Part shown: in pieces, positions 27,570-39,199 of the stretch
How the letters are laid out: the number at the start of each line of letters is the position of its first letter
Position numbering within the stretch: position 1 is the first letter of the stretch
From: Mimachlamys varia
Taxonomy: Eukaryota > Mollusca > Bivalvia > Pectinida > Pectinidae
Reading direction: 5' to 3'
NCBI GenBank assembly: GCA_947623455.1
Contig: OX392529.1
Location: 60,655,186 to 60,719,185, forward strand
DNA: 64,000 nucleotides
Program-made: the position numbers and the translations under genes
The notes under the pieces: generated by a model
Database searches by the model: none
What the model was told of the DNA's origin: nothing
Seen by the model: only the letters and a program-made list of their open reading frames with translations

Positions 27570-28080
27570 TTGCTAGGGTATTATTTCTTGTTCACATTTG
27601 CCAATGATTGCCTATGCTTTGATTCCTGCTTATATTTGCCCTACTTTGCCAGCTGATTCCTCTTTAAAATTGCCTTAGGTTTGGTTGCCTAGATTATAAT
27701 TCCTGATTAAAATTGCCTAGGATTGCCAGCATATTCAATAATGACTGCCTGGGTTCTAATACGTTCAGATTGCCTGGATTATAATTCCTGATTAAAATTG
27801 CCCTAGGATTGCCAGTTAATTTAATAAATTCAAAATTACCTGCATTGGTTCAAATAGTGTTGGATTGCCTGGGTTATAATCCTGATCAAAATTGCCTAGG
27901 ATTGCCTGCCAATTCAATAAATTCAAAATTGCCTGCCTGGGTTCTAATAGGTTTGGATTGCCTGGGCTATAATTCCTGATTAAAATTGCCCTAGGATTGC
28001 CAGCTGGGTGATAATTGCTGGGTTATATTTGCCTATAAGGCATTCTAATTGCCTGGTAGTTGGCCCTGGTATGCTAATTG
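27570..28080. repeat. Degenerate repeat of gattgcctgggttataattc
   Basis: Copies built from the words attgcctgg, ttataattcctgattaaaa and ttgccctaggattgccag recur irregularly, with unit length about 95-105 bases and much divergence. This looks like an older tandem array next to the fresh 61-bp array. Confidence 0.65.
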
Positions 28081-28159
28081 AAGTTACAGTTACCTAGTTA
28101 ACTATAATGTGTTGTTACTCTTCACCATGTGGTGATGATATTTGTGATTTTCTTGGCAG

Positions 28160-28219
28160 GCACTAAAGTCATGTGGAATTCTAGTGCAGTTTACTTTCAG
28201 TCCTGTCACATGTTTGTAT
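28160..28219 (+). other. Weak candidate cassette exon
   Basis: A possible acceptor (ttcttggcag) at 28159 and donor (T|GTAAGT) at 28220 bound 60 bases that are open in phase 1/1 (GTKVMWNSSAVYF). This is compatible with insertion before the CLASP exon at 35259. The peptide shows no similarity I recognise, and such short matches arise by chance in a 33-kb intron. Confidence 0.15.
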
Positions 28220-28494
28220 GTAAGTGCCCACATGGTTTCCAATTCATACTGAAAAAAACTTGGAACTTTTTACATCCAAAAAGTGTAATAAAATTTACAT
28301 GTATGTATTTGATAACGATCGATATACTACTGTAGTTTGAGGAAATGAATGAACTTCAGCTAAGGGCATAATGCATGCTGCACATGTCAAACATTAGGGC
28401 CAGGTAATTAACTCTCCCATACACTACACATCTAGTATGCACCAAAGCCGCTGCATACATGCTGTATACAGTGGGTATGACATAGAGTACTTAC

Positions 28495-28603
28495 CTTGGT
28501 GCGATGGTACAGAGGCTGCCTCCCTCGCCCAGCCGCCCCTCCGAGGGTGATGATCAGTGTGATCGGGATACCATGCTTCAGACCATCTGGCACTCCAGTC
28601 CAT
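28495..28603 (-). CDS. Candidate minus-strand first exon (unknown gene)
   Basis: On the minus strand an ATG (28603-28601) opens 36 codons plus one base, with an in-frame stop shortly upstream, ending at a consensus donor CAAG|GTAAGTA. The peptide begins MDWSARWSEAWYPDHTDHHP and continues Arg/Gly-rich. The segment is markedly GC-rich compared with the intron around it. I do not recognise the product. It would be a nested gene antisense to CLASP, or a local inversion, since its phase-1 end is the same as that of the CLASP alternative exons. Downstream minus-strand exons were not found. Confidence 0.3.
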
Positions 28604-29394
28604 TGGCACCTCCTCCTAATAGCTTGCTAAATAGCACCTAACAAGCGTTTTTACTTGGGCGGCTCACGTTTTTGATTTAGCCTTTTACAATGGGAGGCTG
28701 GTGTATTTGATTTCAACTTTCACCAAAGAAAACTTGTGTTTTTAATTTCGATATTTATACAACCTCAAGGAGAGGTGTGTTTTATAATTTTGGTTTCGGC
28801 AGCTGGCATTCATGGTAGAATCTGACTTTGCCCTTCTCTGAGTCACTGTGATGATCGGTTGGGAGTGGGATGCAGGGTCCCGATTGACTAGGCAGAGATA
28901 ATTGACTAATAATCTCGACAACTCCGCTGATTGGTGTTTAGTGTGTCTACAGTTTCCCAGCATTCATAGTTCCAAGTTTCTGTGATCTCCGAGTTTCTCA
29001 ACTTTTTTCCTCTCGAGAAGTGATCCTGATGAGGGTGTACATGTTTCAAGTTCTTTACAACCTCTCGTTATTTTAACCTTGAAGGATCTGTGATGGATAT
29101 TTACAAGTTCTGGGATTCAGAGTGGCTCAAAAATCCAAACTGAAATTCCTTGTGATCTCTAATGAACTACTTTGTTAACTCCATAAATCACATTATTTCG
29201 TTTGGGATAAATAAAAGGGATAAATCTAGTGTCCCTGTAGTTCGTAAGTCACTAAAACCTGGAGAATCTCATATATGGTGAAAACGCGGGAACACTTGGT
29301 CAGGATCGAAGTCCATACATTCCAAATATTGGAAAGTTATAAACAAGCTCTTTATGTCCTGTCCAATATGGAAAAGCTGAGCTTGTAGTTTCTA
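28604..29394. other. Intronic sequence, nothing recognised
   Basis: No supported exon or RNA gene. Base composition is slightly less AT-rich than the surrounding intron. It could contain upstream sequence of the minus-strand candidate exon. Confidence 0.4.
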
Positions 29395-29660
29395 CATCCT
29401 AATTATTGTGGAAGCTTGAACTTGTAGATCCCTGCTATATTGTGGAAGCTTGGAGCTTGTACATCCCTGATATATTGTGGAAGCTTGGAGCTTGTACATC
29501 CCTGATATATTGTGGAAGCTTGGAGCTTGTACATCCCTGATATATTGTGGAAGCTTGGAGCTTGTACATCCCTGATATATTGTGGAAGCTTGGAGCTTGT
29601 ACATCCCTGATATATTGTGAAAGCTTGGAGCTCGTACATCCCTGATATATTGTGGAATCG
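29395..29660. repeat. Minisatellite, 35-bp unit, about 7 copies
   Basis: The unit is tatattgtggaagcttggag plus cttgtacatccctga, nearly perfect over the central five copies and decayed at both edges. Each unit carries a HindIII-type aagctt. It lies just upstream of the candidate first exon at 29924. Confidence 0.95.
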
Positions 29661-29923
29661 CTAAGTCAGGAGCTTGTTTCCTCCCGGAACTTGCTGAGAA
29701 GTGAGGAATATAACATCGTTCCATTATTTGTGTACGTTGGCTGGGGTGCTGGTTTGACGGGATGTTATGTTTGGTAATATAAAGATAACCACATGTAATA
29801 GCCCAGCAGACAGCTGGTGGACCAGGATATACCGGACAATGGACTTGATGTACACATGTATATAATGGAATATAAGTAATTATCTATGTAATACGGATAC
29901 ATGTCCAGGTAACACAGTCCGAG

Positions 29924-29987
29924 ATGGTGTCCATCAAGGAAAAGATCATACAGAAGTACAAGGCGTTTATTGGCTCGACAAAGAAAG
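29924..29987 (+). CDS. CLASP: CLASP candidate alternative first exon 2 (short basic N-terminus)
   Basis: ATG at 29924 opens 21 codons plus one base (MVSIKEKIIQKYKAFIGSTK K) and ends at a donor G|GTAAAG. An in-frame TAA lies upstream at 29873, with no other in-frame ATG between. The phase-1 end fits the CLASP exon at 35259, which is the next body exon. The peptide is basic and could form an amphipathic helix. I see no cysteine for palmitoylation. An isoform starting here would skip TOG1 and begin in the Ser-rich linker before TOG2. The evidence is start, phase, donor and location, not peptide homology. Confidence 0.5.
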
Positions 29988-31554
29988 GTAAAGCTATGGG
30001 GTACCGATCTATGATAAGACATACTTCATAAATGGCTTGTTGTACTGATCTTGTAATTATGTTAAGTTGTGCCTTTAAGGTATTTTCCGGTAGATCTGAA
30101 AGTCTTTCTCATTAAAGTGTTTTGTTGAGTTGTAAAGAACAGTTTGCAAAGTTTTTTTCAAAGATGTATTGTAGTACATGCACCATCAGTAAAATCATGG
30201 TTAGATGACTTCTAGTACCATCAGGACAAATGGGGAAATGTTTGTGATTCATGTGAGTAAAGTAAATATCTGATGAATAACTGTTTCCTGACTACCCTTA
30301 GAGAGCCCTAGAAAGTGTTGCATTAAAATCATGTGTTTCCCCCCCCCCCCTCCTCCCTCCCTCCACAGCTTCCCATCCTCCTCAGCAGCACAGCTGCCCT
30401 ATAGAGAGGAGGTCATCTGAAAATTAATAGCTCGTTTAGCAATATGTCATCATTTCCTGTGGTGATTTCTACACAGACTGTGGGGTGGTAACTGATAAAT
30501 CATCCTTGGACTTAGTCACCACAGGGGGAGGGGGGGGGGGAAGGGGTACTACAGGGTGAGGAGGGGCACCGTAAACAGTATCAGTCACTGTTACTATTGA
30601 TCATTTGTGGCTAATTAGACCCCCTTTCCCCAGGTGATGGTGTAGGAGCAATACACTGTATACCATTGAGTAAAGTGTACATGTGAGACTTAACAAATTC
30701 TGTGAAAGTGGTTGGGTAGAATTTAAAGGAAACATTTTAAAATTGTCTGTGGTATGTACATCAAATTCATTGGTTATAAGAAGTTTTGTGTGCAGAGCGG
30801 TTGTTGTTCGTGTCAAGTAGCTCCTTATTATATGATAATGTTGTTACGCATTGAACTGTGTTAAATTTAGTGTCAGTTATCAACACTCACATTTATGGCG
30901 GAACCTTTCGCAGTGTCGGATGACCAGAAATTGTATAAAAGCTATGTCATAATATGTAAAATTTATTGAGTTTTCCAAGCTTCCTGAACGGCTAAATCTG
31001 TATCTAATCTATTCATACGTGTCAGATAACTCAAAATCATCTTATAAATTTTGTCATAATTGACAAAAATTTAGAACAGCCTTTTCAATCCGGCTTCTCT
31101 TGGCTCTGAACTTTTCATAGTGTTGAAATCACTCAATGTCTTGTGAACCTGTGAACAATCATATTAGCATGTAAAACACATTTAATGTCAAAAACCTGGC
31201 AAGTTTCATACATTGTCACATTCCATATCGATGGGAGACAGACTTTTCATTCTCCGTACTGTAACTAGAACCAGTATTTTGTAAAATGCATCAGATTTTG
31301 TGTTTTATCACTAACCACATCAGCTGAAAGCTTTTCTGAGTGCACCATTCATCAGTTGTGTAGCCGTCAAACATTTTGTCAATTTCCGCAAAAAACAAAT
31401 TCCAAATTTTTCACTTTCCTACTTTTGATTGATGTCCTGATCACAGGGACATATTGTAAGAGGGACGTGTAGCTTTGTGTTACACTGAGCTTTTGGTTAG
31501 GGCTGTTGTTTTGGGACGAGATCCAGGTTTTGTAATTAAGTTGATTTTAGCATG
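29988..31554. other. Intronic sequence with C-rich and G-rich tracts
   Basis: No exon supported. A C tract at about 30337-30363 and a G tract at about 30522-30546 lie roughly 170 bases apart on the same strand and are roughly complementary. The G tract has several runs of at least four G and could fold as a quadruplex. Confidence 0.5.
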
Positions 31555-32060
31555 TCAGTATATGTTAGGTACCTCTATAAAACTAATGTTACTTCCAAAA
31601 CACCGTAAAATTACCAACCCACCTAATAAATACCCAGGAAACATTATAGACCTGGTACAGCATTACAAGTCAGTATATGTTATGTACCTCTATAAAACTG
31701 ATGTTACTTCCAAAACACCGTAAAATTACCAACCCACCTAAAACTAATGTTACTTCCAAAACACCGTAAAATTACCAACCCACCTAATAAATACCCAGGA
31801 AACATTATAGACCTGGTACAGCATTACAAGTCAGTATATGTTATGTACCTCTATAAAACTGATGTTACTTCCAAAACACCGTAAAATTACCAACCCACCT
31901 AATAAATACCCAGGAAACATTATAGACCTGGTACAACATTACATGTCAGTATATGTTATGTACCTCTATAAAACTGATGTTACTCCCAAAACACTGTAAA
32001 ATTACCAACTCACCTAATAAATACCCAGGAAACATTATAGACCTCCTGGTACAACAGTAC
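31555..32060. repeat. Tandem repeat, about 116-bp unit, about 4 copies
   Basis: The word gtcagtatatgttatgtacc begins at 31555 (variant), 31670, 31830 and 31946. The interval from 31670 is longer, about 160 bases, because part of the unit (actgatgttacttccaaaac region) is itself duplicated. Other shared words are aaattaccaacccacctaat and cccaggaaacattatagacc. Confidence 0.9.
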
Positions 32061-33353
32061 AAGCAAGAGGTCCCATCTCATACTATCATTAGGTGTATCA
32101 CTCCATCAGTTACACCCAGTGGTGTATATATTCAGGGAAATTTTGTCACCATCAGTTCAGACTTACATCGTTAATTTTCCCTGTCTGTGATACTTCAGAA
32201 TTTAAACAGAACATTTGATTTTAATTTTTCTGAGCCAGGAATTACAGATGTTTATAAAACGATTATAGAATTAAGAGACATGTTTATAAGATATAAAGTA
32301 GATATCACCTGTATATTAGAGGGAGGTTGGTATCTACATAATTATATTATGGCAAGTGTATCAAACTCATTGTCTGGTAATAAGCCCGCCCATACATATT
32401 CTGATTCAGTAGAAATAACACCAAGAAATGCCAGAACTTTGTCTTGTCTTGTGCCAACACCCTGACTTAGATAATGCGTTGGCCCTGCACTTATTTTAGG
32501 ATAACTATGGTATATGTCTTTATGACAGTTATGTCTATTAGGCCGACGTTGGTACCTATCTTTACACTGTGATACAGATAGATGGGCGGCCTTAGTGTGC
32601 ACAACACATACTCTCACGTACTTGTGTGTGCATGACTTGCACATTTTATTACATTTTCCTTTTTCCTTCTCGTTACGTTATATTTCCTTACATAATTCCC
32701 TGAGCTGTTGACATAATTGGTCCACTCTGTAGTACTATAGTCAGGTATACACAGGTATGGCCTACTGTGGGGGCTTGTTATAGTCATACAAGTGTATATG
32801 GTTCCCATGCCGATAACAATCTACTGCCTACATCATAGATACATTTGTAGTGACTTTTTACTTTCCTAGATAGTGGCGATACCAGCGATAAGTACATGGA
32901 TGTTTTACAAAGGAGATGCCGCCGACACGTATCATCGCCAGATTTCTGGACTGATTCGTCAGAAACACTCAAATTTTACAACAATTTAATTAATCCTTAA
33001 GGTTTTCTGTAAGGGAACACCGTACCTAAATGTAACACTGATGATCTTTATGCTGTTGTTAATTTCTATGGATGTGTATACCTGAAATTCTATCTCTTCT
33101 CAATGTGTTTAGTTAGAGTAAGCCATGTGACTACAGCAGAACTTACTTCACAACATCCAGAAATACCTACTCCACTGCATTACTACGGAATGTGGATATA
33201 CATTGCTGTTTCTGACTTTTTAATTTACACTGATGCACATTTCATTGATACATCATGTATGGTATATGTGTGTTATTGTATAGTCAAGATAATTACCTGT
33301 GGTAAGACTTTGGGGAATTTTAACATTAGCCAGTTTATGGCTGATCAATCAAA
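32061..33353. other. Intronic sequence, nothing recognised
   Basis: No supported exon. An open stretch near 32187-32465 has no start, splice sites or recognisable domain that would make it a gene. Confidence 0.45.
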
Positions 33354-34512
33354 ATGTTATGTTAATTATAGACAATACAAAGATGTTAATTATAAACAAT
33401 ACAGAGGTTGTTGATTATAGACAATACAAAGGTTGTTAATTATAGACAATATAAAGGTTGTTAATTATAGACAATACAAAGGTCTTTAATTATAGACAAT
33501 ACAAAGGTTTTTAATTATAGACAATACGGAGGTTGTTAATGATAGACAATACAAAGGTTGTTAATTATAGACAATACAGAGGTTGTTAATTATAGACAAT
33601 ACAAAATTGTTAATTATAGACACTACAGAGGTTGTTAATTATAGACAATACGGAGGTTGTTAATTATAGACAATACGGAGGTTGTTAATTATAGACAATA
33701 CAAAGGTTGTTAATTATAGACAATACGGAGGTTGTTAATTATAGACAATAAAGAGGTTGTTAATTATAGACAATACAAAGGTTGTTAATTATAGACAATA
33801 CAGAGGTTGTTAATTATAGACAATACGAAGGTTGTTAATTATAGACAATACAGAGGTTGTTAATTATAGACAATACGGAGGTTGTTAATTATAGACAATA
33901 CAGAGGTTGTTAATTATAGACAATACAAAGGTTGTTAATTATAGACAATACAGAGGTTGTTAATTATAGACAATACAAAGGTTGTTAATTATAGACAATA
34001 CAAAGATGTTAATTATAGACAATACAGAGGTTGTTAATTATTATAGACAATACAGAGGTTGTTAATTATAGACAATACAAAGTTGTTAATTATAGACAAT
34101 ACAGAGGTTGTTAATTATTATAGACAATACAAAGGTTGTTAATTATTATAGACAATACAGAGGTTGTTAATTATTATAGACAATACAAAGTTGTTAATTA
34201 TAGACAATACAGAGGTTGTTAATTATTATAGACAAAACAGAGGTTGTTAATTATTATAGACAATACAGAGGTTGTTAATTATTATAGACAATACAAAGGT
34301 TGTTAATTATTATAGACAATACAAAGGTTGTTAATTATAGACAATACAGAGGTTGTTAACTATTATAGACAAAACAGAGGTTGTTAACTATTATAGACAA
34401 AACAGAGGTTGTTAATTATAGACAATACAGAGGTTGTTAACTATTATAGACAAAACAGAGGTTGTTAATTATAGACAATACAGAGGTTGTTAATTATAGA
34501 CAATACAGAGGT
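33354..34512. repeat. Minisatellite, 25/28-bp unit, about 45 copies
   Basis: The 25-bp unit is ggttgttaattatagacaat plus acaga, with aag/gag/cga variants. In the right half (from about 34035) many copies carry an extra tta (ttattatag) and are 28 bases long, so two length classes are interspersed there. Each unit contains the palindromic TTAATTA. Confidence 0.95.
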
Positions 34513-35258
34513 TCATGGTTTAGAGGACCCTAACATAACAGAACATACAACTTGTATTGCTCCATCATCGTGTGTACGTCCATCAGTTACTTTTAGACAC
34601 AGCATGTAAATATTGTTAGCTCGGCAGATGACTGGTGAAGAAAAAGCATATTTGATAAAACCCAGGTGTGAACAATTTCTTGTCTCCCCTCCCTCCCAAT
34701 CCAACACAGAGGCATAATTTTGAGGCTACTATGTTATGTGACATATTTATCACTTATAAATGTGTATCAGAACTGGGCGATTAATTTTATATAATTAGTC
34801 ACAGCGTGCCTAGAATTGCCAGGGCTATAGTGTGTACTGTAGTGCGAGATAACCCTGAAATTGGTGCTTCCCGCACTGAGTTTGTGTTTTGGATGTATAT
34901 TTATGTGTTTTGTCAAACATGTAATTGAAAAAGCCTGGCGAGGAATTGATGTGCAGTACATCTGTTTGACAGTGAAACGATAACAAGATCTCATTGGATA
35001 AAGTTTTTTTGTAAGGGATCTAAAGATAACATAACAAATAATGGTTCGACACATTTGTATAATGCTAGTAAGTCCTCTGTGTATTTTTGTGTACATAAGA
35101 GTGTGTTTTTAGTATTCTGTCTGTCGGTGTCAGACTCTGAAGATGGCCCTGCCGGAGGTGTTTCTAATTAGGACTGAGCAGCCGGCACAGTGCTGAAGAT
35201 TCCTTAACTTTTGGTAACACAGGATAAAAACTGAACCGCCCTCATTTTGTCTTTGCAG
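34513..35258. other. Intron before first shared CLASP exon
   Basis: No gene seen. The last bases (cctcattttgtctttgcag) form the polypyrimidine tract and acceptor for the exon at 35259. Confidence 0.55.
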
Positions 35259-35366
35259 CACCAAGCCGCGGAAGCACTACAGATGATGAGCTCGACTTCG
35301 GCCGACCATCTTCTTACCGCAGCGGCCAGACCAAGCGCAGCACTAGCTCCTCCTCCGTACCCAGAG
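35259..35366 (+). CDS. CLASP: CLASP exon: Ser-rich linker before TOG2, copy A
   Basis: Acceptor ...tttgcag and donor GAG|GTAAGG bound 108 bases, phase 1 in and phase 1 out. The product reads PSRGSTTDDELDFGRPSSYR followed by a Ser/Thr run. In vertebrate CLASPs the segment after TOG1 has a similar acidic motif followed by RPSSA, so this is the start of the TOG1-TOG2 linker. The next exon has a very similar opening (APSRG...DD.EF.RP), which suggests exon duplication. The exon is symmetric and could be skipped without a frameshift. Any TOG1 exons would lie upstream of this window. Confidence 0.85.
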
Positions 35367-35639
35367 GTAAGGGGAGACCATTCCAGCAGCACACATTGCT
35401 GTACAATCACTATATCAAAGTCACAGGCCTAGTAAGACACCAAGAAGTAAAAACTGTCAAATTATATGCATCCTTTTTGCCACTGAATTATTTCTAGAAC
35501 TTACCAAATAAGTTGCTTACATCTGATGGAGAGTGATCTACATTCTAGATCATGCACGCTACATTTTTAGTAGAATTAGTTTGAAAATATTGTGTCATGC
35601 ATCAATTTCCTGAAGCTTTACCCAACCAGATTTTGATAA

Positions 35640-35990
35640 GTTACAATAAATGTCATTGGTCAAATAGTTAGTGATATAACAGTGAATGTCATTGGTCAAA
35701 TAGTTAGTGATATAACAGTGAATGTCATTGGTCAAATAATTAGTTATATAACAGTGAATGTCATTGGTCAAATAGTTAGTGATATAACAGTGAATGTCAT
35801 TGGTCAAATAGTTAGTGTTATAACAGTGAATGTCATTGGTCAAATAATTAGTTATATAACAGTGAATGTCATTGGTCAAATAATTAGTGATATAACAGTG
35901 ATAGTCATTGGATCATGCACTAGTGATAGGCGATGTTACAAGGGATGCCATTGGTCTAATAATGATTGATGATATAACAGTGAATTCTAT
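35640..35990. repeat. Minisatellite, 36-bp unit, about 8 copies
   Basis: The unit is gtcattggtcaaatagttag plus tgatataacagtgaat. The first seven or so copies are near-perfect and later ones decay (to about 35990). It lies in the intron between the two similar linker exons and gives a spurious 12-residue repeat on both strands. Confidence 0.93.
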
Positions 35991-36217
35991 TGGACCAGTC
36001 ACAAGTGTTGTTACAAAGAATTTCATAAAAGTGATGCCAAAAGGAAAATATACACAGTCCTTAATCTGAATGATGAAGTTTTGTATTTCCGTATGAAAGC
36101 ACTGGAATGCACACATTATAGCCATTAACTATTACAGATAAATTATTCATCTGAAAATGAAAACTTTCTGCATATTTCATGAATGACTCAATTTTAAATA
36201 TCTTCTGCTTGTTGTAG

Positions 36218-36346
36218 CTCCAAGCAGAGGGCCATCCGATTGTGATGACAATGAGTTTGCTCGACCTTTATCCACCAAAGTCCCGCAGGCGAAGAAAACC
36301 AGTAGCAGTGGCCTGGCCTCGGGGAGGAAGACACCTAGCGCCTCAG
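36218..36346 (+). CDS. CLASP: CLASP exon: Ser-rich linker before TOG2, copy B
   Basis: Acceptor ...cttgttgtag and donor CAG|GTACGG bound 129 bases, phase 1/1. The product begins APSRGPSDCDDNEFARPLST and continues with Lys/Ser-rich sequence (AKKTSSSGLASGRKTPSAS). It belongs to the basic Ser-rich linker that leads into TOG2 and contributes to microtubule-lattice contact in the CLASP family. Its first 18 residues align with those of the preceding exon. Confidence 0.85.
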
Positions 36347-37201
36347 GTACGGACACATCACCGAGTCTGTCGGGAGGGAAGGGGGATACCGACACTGGAA
36401 CAAATAACTGTATATTATCTCGTTTTAATTCACTTGTAAGGCAATAAGATATTATTTAATTAGAAAAAAAAGTAGCATTTTAGTAATAAGAGAAGTTTGT
36501 TCAGTTTTTTTCCCATTTGAAGTAAAAATTGAAATAAAAATATGTTGAATGTTGGAGAGAAAAATTGTCAAAAAAGTTGTACATAATTATGTAAGAATGT
36601 CAGGATATATACAGTCAAGCCTTGTTGATCTAAGTTCCCCTAATACTGCGGTCTATCACAGACTTGTCTCTTAAGCCAGCCACATTTGCTGGGTTACCTG
36701 GCTTACCAAGGCTTTACTGTAAAATAGGCACTGATTAGACTTGTAAATTACTACTTGTTATAGTACATGGTTTATGAAATCATATTAATATATTACTGAT
36801 CATGTCACATCATCACAGACATACCTGTCACTATTAATTGGTGGAAGTTATCTTATTTTAACAAACTTACATATCCTCACTTAATATACACTTAATTGAT
36901 TTTATTACAAGCTATATTAAAACATTTTCACCTTATTGCTACAGCACATTATCATTCTTCTTTAACAAAGCACTTTTGCAAAAAAAAAAAAATTACAAAT
37001 TCTTATATGTTGTTTTAGAAACCATTAATTTCCATTCAATAAAAAAAAATGTGTCCTATTTTTTTTCGCAACATCGTTGCAATGGAAATCCATAAATTAT
37101 GTTTCTATGGCTACCCTTTTGGGGTCACTGGATGTGAGGTTAAAGGTCACCAGTTCTATAACCTGACAATAACCTCCTGTTTTTCTTACTAACTGTGACA
37201 G
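36347..37201. other. Intron, no gene seen
   Basis: AT-rich intron with several A or T homopolymers (for example near 36980 and 37041). It ends at the acceptor tgtgacag. Confidence 0.55.
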
Positions 37202-37240
37202 CCGTGACCCTGCGCCGCCGCCGATCCATTTCTAGCACAG
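37202..37240 (+). CDS. CLASP: CLASP micro-exon (Arg-rich)
   Basis: A 39-base exon, phase 1/1, lies between acceptor ...ctaactgtgacag and donor CAG|GTAACT. It encodes A-VTLRRRRSISST-(G), joining the linker exon at 36218 to that at 39129 in frame. The RRRRS.S core is typical of basic phospho-regulated linkers. The vertebrate protein has a comparable TTRRLGSSTLG segment just before the conserved GAVDE motif. Its small symmetric size makes it a likely alternative cassette. Confidence 0.7.
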
Positions 37241-39128
37241 GTAACTGACTACTTTACGCCCCAGTCTTGTGTCTAACGTCCGATAACCCGTGTAGAATCG
37301 TTTTGTTGCACCGTTGATTTGAAATCTTCAGCCGTAATCACTCCTTATGATTTTTTCTACCCCTGCATGTGGGTTATATGTATGTATTATATTACTTCAT
37401 TATTCTGTTTGAACATTTTTGGATTCCAAGAATCGGAAGGCCGTTTGAATTTACAAGTGTGTCACAACAGATAAAGCTATGGTAGAATGTGTCTAAACAG
37501 GCCAGCTTCTGGTTACATTGGAATACACAAGTCTTAGAGTGATGAGGATGGAGTTTCTTCTGGAAAAATTGATACAAATCTTGATCATTCCTGCTTGCTA
37601 ATGTGTTCTTACAAAGGATCTGTGATTTGTTAGTGCAAGAAAAAAACTTATTTAAAGAAATCTTGGAGGAAATTCTAGTAGATTCTGTATATATATAATG
37701 CTAAATAACATGAAATGTTTTTGGTACTTTTTTCATAAAAAAAGTTTGCCATAGCGTTGCTTGTTGTGTATACACTAGTGTTAGTGTAAGGTATAGGCTG
37801 TACAGTGATTAGTGGTGATGTAGATTTACAGATTAAGAGATGTGTCACCCCCTCCAGACGGTCTCCCTCGCCCCTTACTCACCTGTAAAGCACTTACCTG
37901 TACGCCACTGTAGCAACAACACAGCATCGTTGTTCTCTCACATCATCACTCCACCTCCCCCTGGAAGTAGAATGGTCCTTGTCCAGCCTTTGATGTGGTG
38001 TAGTCTAATTAGCTCCTGAGGGGTTGTCCCTTTGTCGTAGCCACCTCTCACCCCTCCAGCAGTAGATGTATTGTGTGTAACAGTCTGACTGGTTGAGTCC
38101 AAGTCGTATCCTTAGGGGCTAATCCTTATGGTCCACTTAATCATTGTATTCGCTTTGGGATTTTCTTTCTGTGTTTTTACTCCATCTTTTTTTGAAAATA
38201 GAAGTAGTTTTATTCTAGTAATTAATTTCATCCCTTTGATGTTTCCTTTCTGTGGATTTTAACATTTCTAGTTATTTTGGTGATTGTTGTGGATTTCTAA
38301 TACAGTAGTAATAGCGTATATCTATCACTGTTACCTGATGTTTGTGTCATCCAAGGTACAGACGGTACAGACTCTAATTAACTCCATGACCACTAGCGAT
38401 ACCTACTTTGTCTAGAATGTCCAATTGACCTCTAACGGTTGTTTTTGTGAACCTCTGTTGTGTCCGGAGCTCAGTAATATTATAAGTGATGTCTCAACGT
38501 TTTGTGCCGTTGAGTAGTTCGGTTTGTTATTGGTATGGTAAGTATCAGTTATATGTTTCTACTATAGATGTAAGTAAGTGTATCCTTTGTTTAAAGGTAT
38601 ACAATGTAGTATGATTTTGTTGGATGAGATTTTTTTTGTTTAAACCTCACTCACGTACATGTCCAATATTCACATTCTTTGTCAAATCTTTGAAAGCCTT
38701 GCCATAATAATCTGTACATGTCTGTGTATTAGAGCCTCTAAATAAGTCAATTCTTCTTTCTCATCTTAGATACTGTATCTCTTAGCAGAATATATATCAT
38801 GTTATAAACAACTTCTATCATACAATTCTATTTCATGGAGATGTTATTATTTAAGATGAGTTTTTAAATCACGGCAGAATGATTTAAGTTTTTCTGATAT
38901 TATAACTTGTGGACAGGAAGAGTTGAAATGTTGAAAAGAAAAATTATACAAGTCTCTAATTTAAAAGTTGATAAAAAAGGTGAAAAGTTGAATTTCAAAA
39001 AGACATTGTTGTAATTTGGCGTTGACTTGTGGTTTTCAGTATGTTTTCCAGGTGAGGATAAAAGATCACTGTCGGCTCTAGGTTTCTTGGGTGGCACTGT
39101 CGTAAAGCTTTGTCTTTTCCTGTTTCAG
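37241..39128. other. Intron, no gene seen
   Basis: About 1.9 kb of intron without a supported exon or repeat array. It ends with the pyrimidine tract and acceptor cttttcctgtttcag. Confidence 0.55.
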
Positions 39129-39199
39129 GCACGTCGGGAGCTGGAGGGGTGGACGAGGACTACTTCATGAAGTCGTTTGAGGACGTAGCCAAAGTACAG
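39129..39199 (+). CDS. CLASP: CLASP exon: conserved lead-in to TOG2
   Basis: 71 bases, phase 1 in and phase 0 out, donor CAG|GTGTGT. The product is GTSGAGGVDEDYFMKSFEDV followed by AKVQ. This matches the conserved vertebrate lead-in to TOG2 (GAGAVDEEDFIKAF.DV..VQ), which makes it one of the firmest identifications in the window. It joins the first TOG2 exon at 43400 directly in frame across a 4.2-kb intron that is mostly the 60-bp array. Confidence 0.92.

Noticed and set aside
28487..28610. U1 snRNA gene (plus strand tacttaccttgg resembles the U1 5' end)
   Set aside because: The match covers only the donor-complementary bases, which is expected for any strong minus-strand splice donor. The rest does not give the U1 stem-loops or Sm site that I could recognise.
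32187..32465. Possible coding exon or transposon remnant
   Set aside because: No recognised domain, no convincing splice sites, and AT-rich composition like the surrounding intron.
1..35258. TOG1 domain exons of CLASP
   Set aside because: I searched the + strand frames for the TOG1 pattern and saw none; if present in the gene they must lie before the window.
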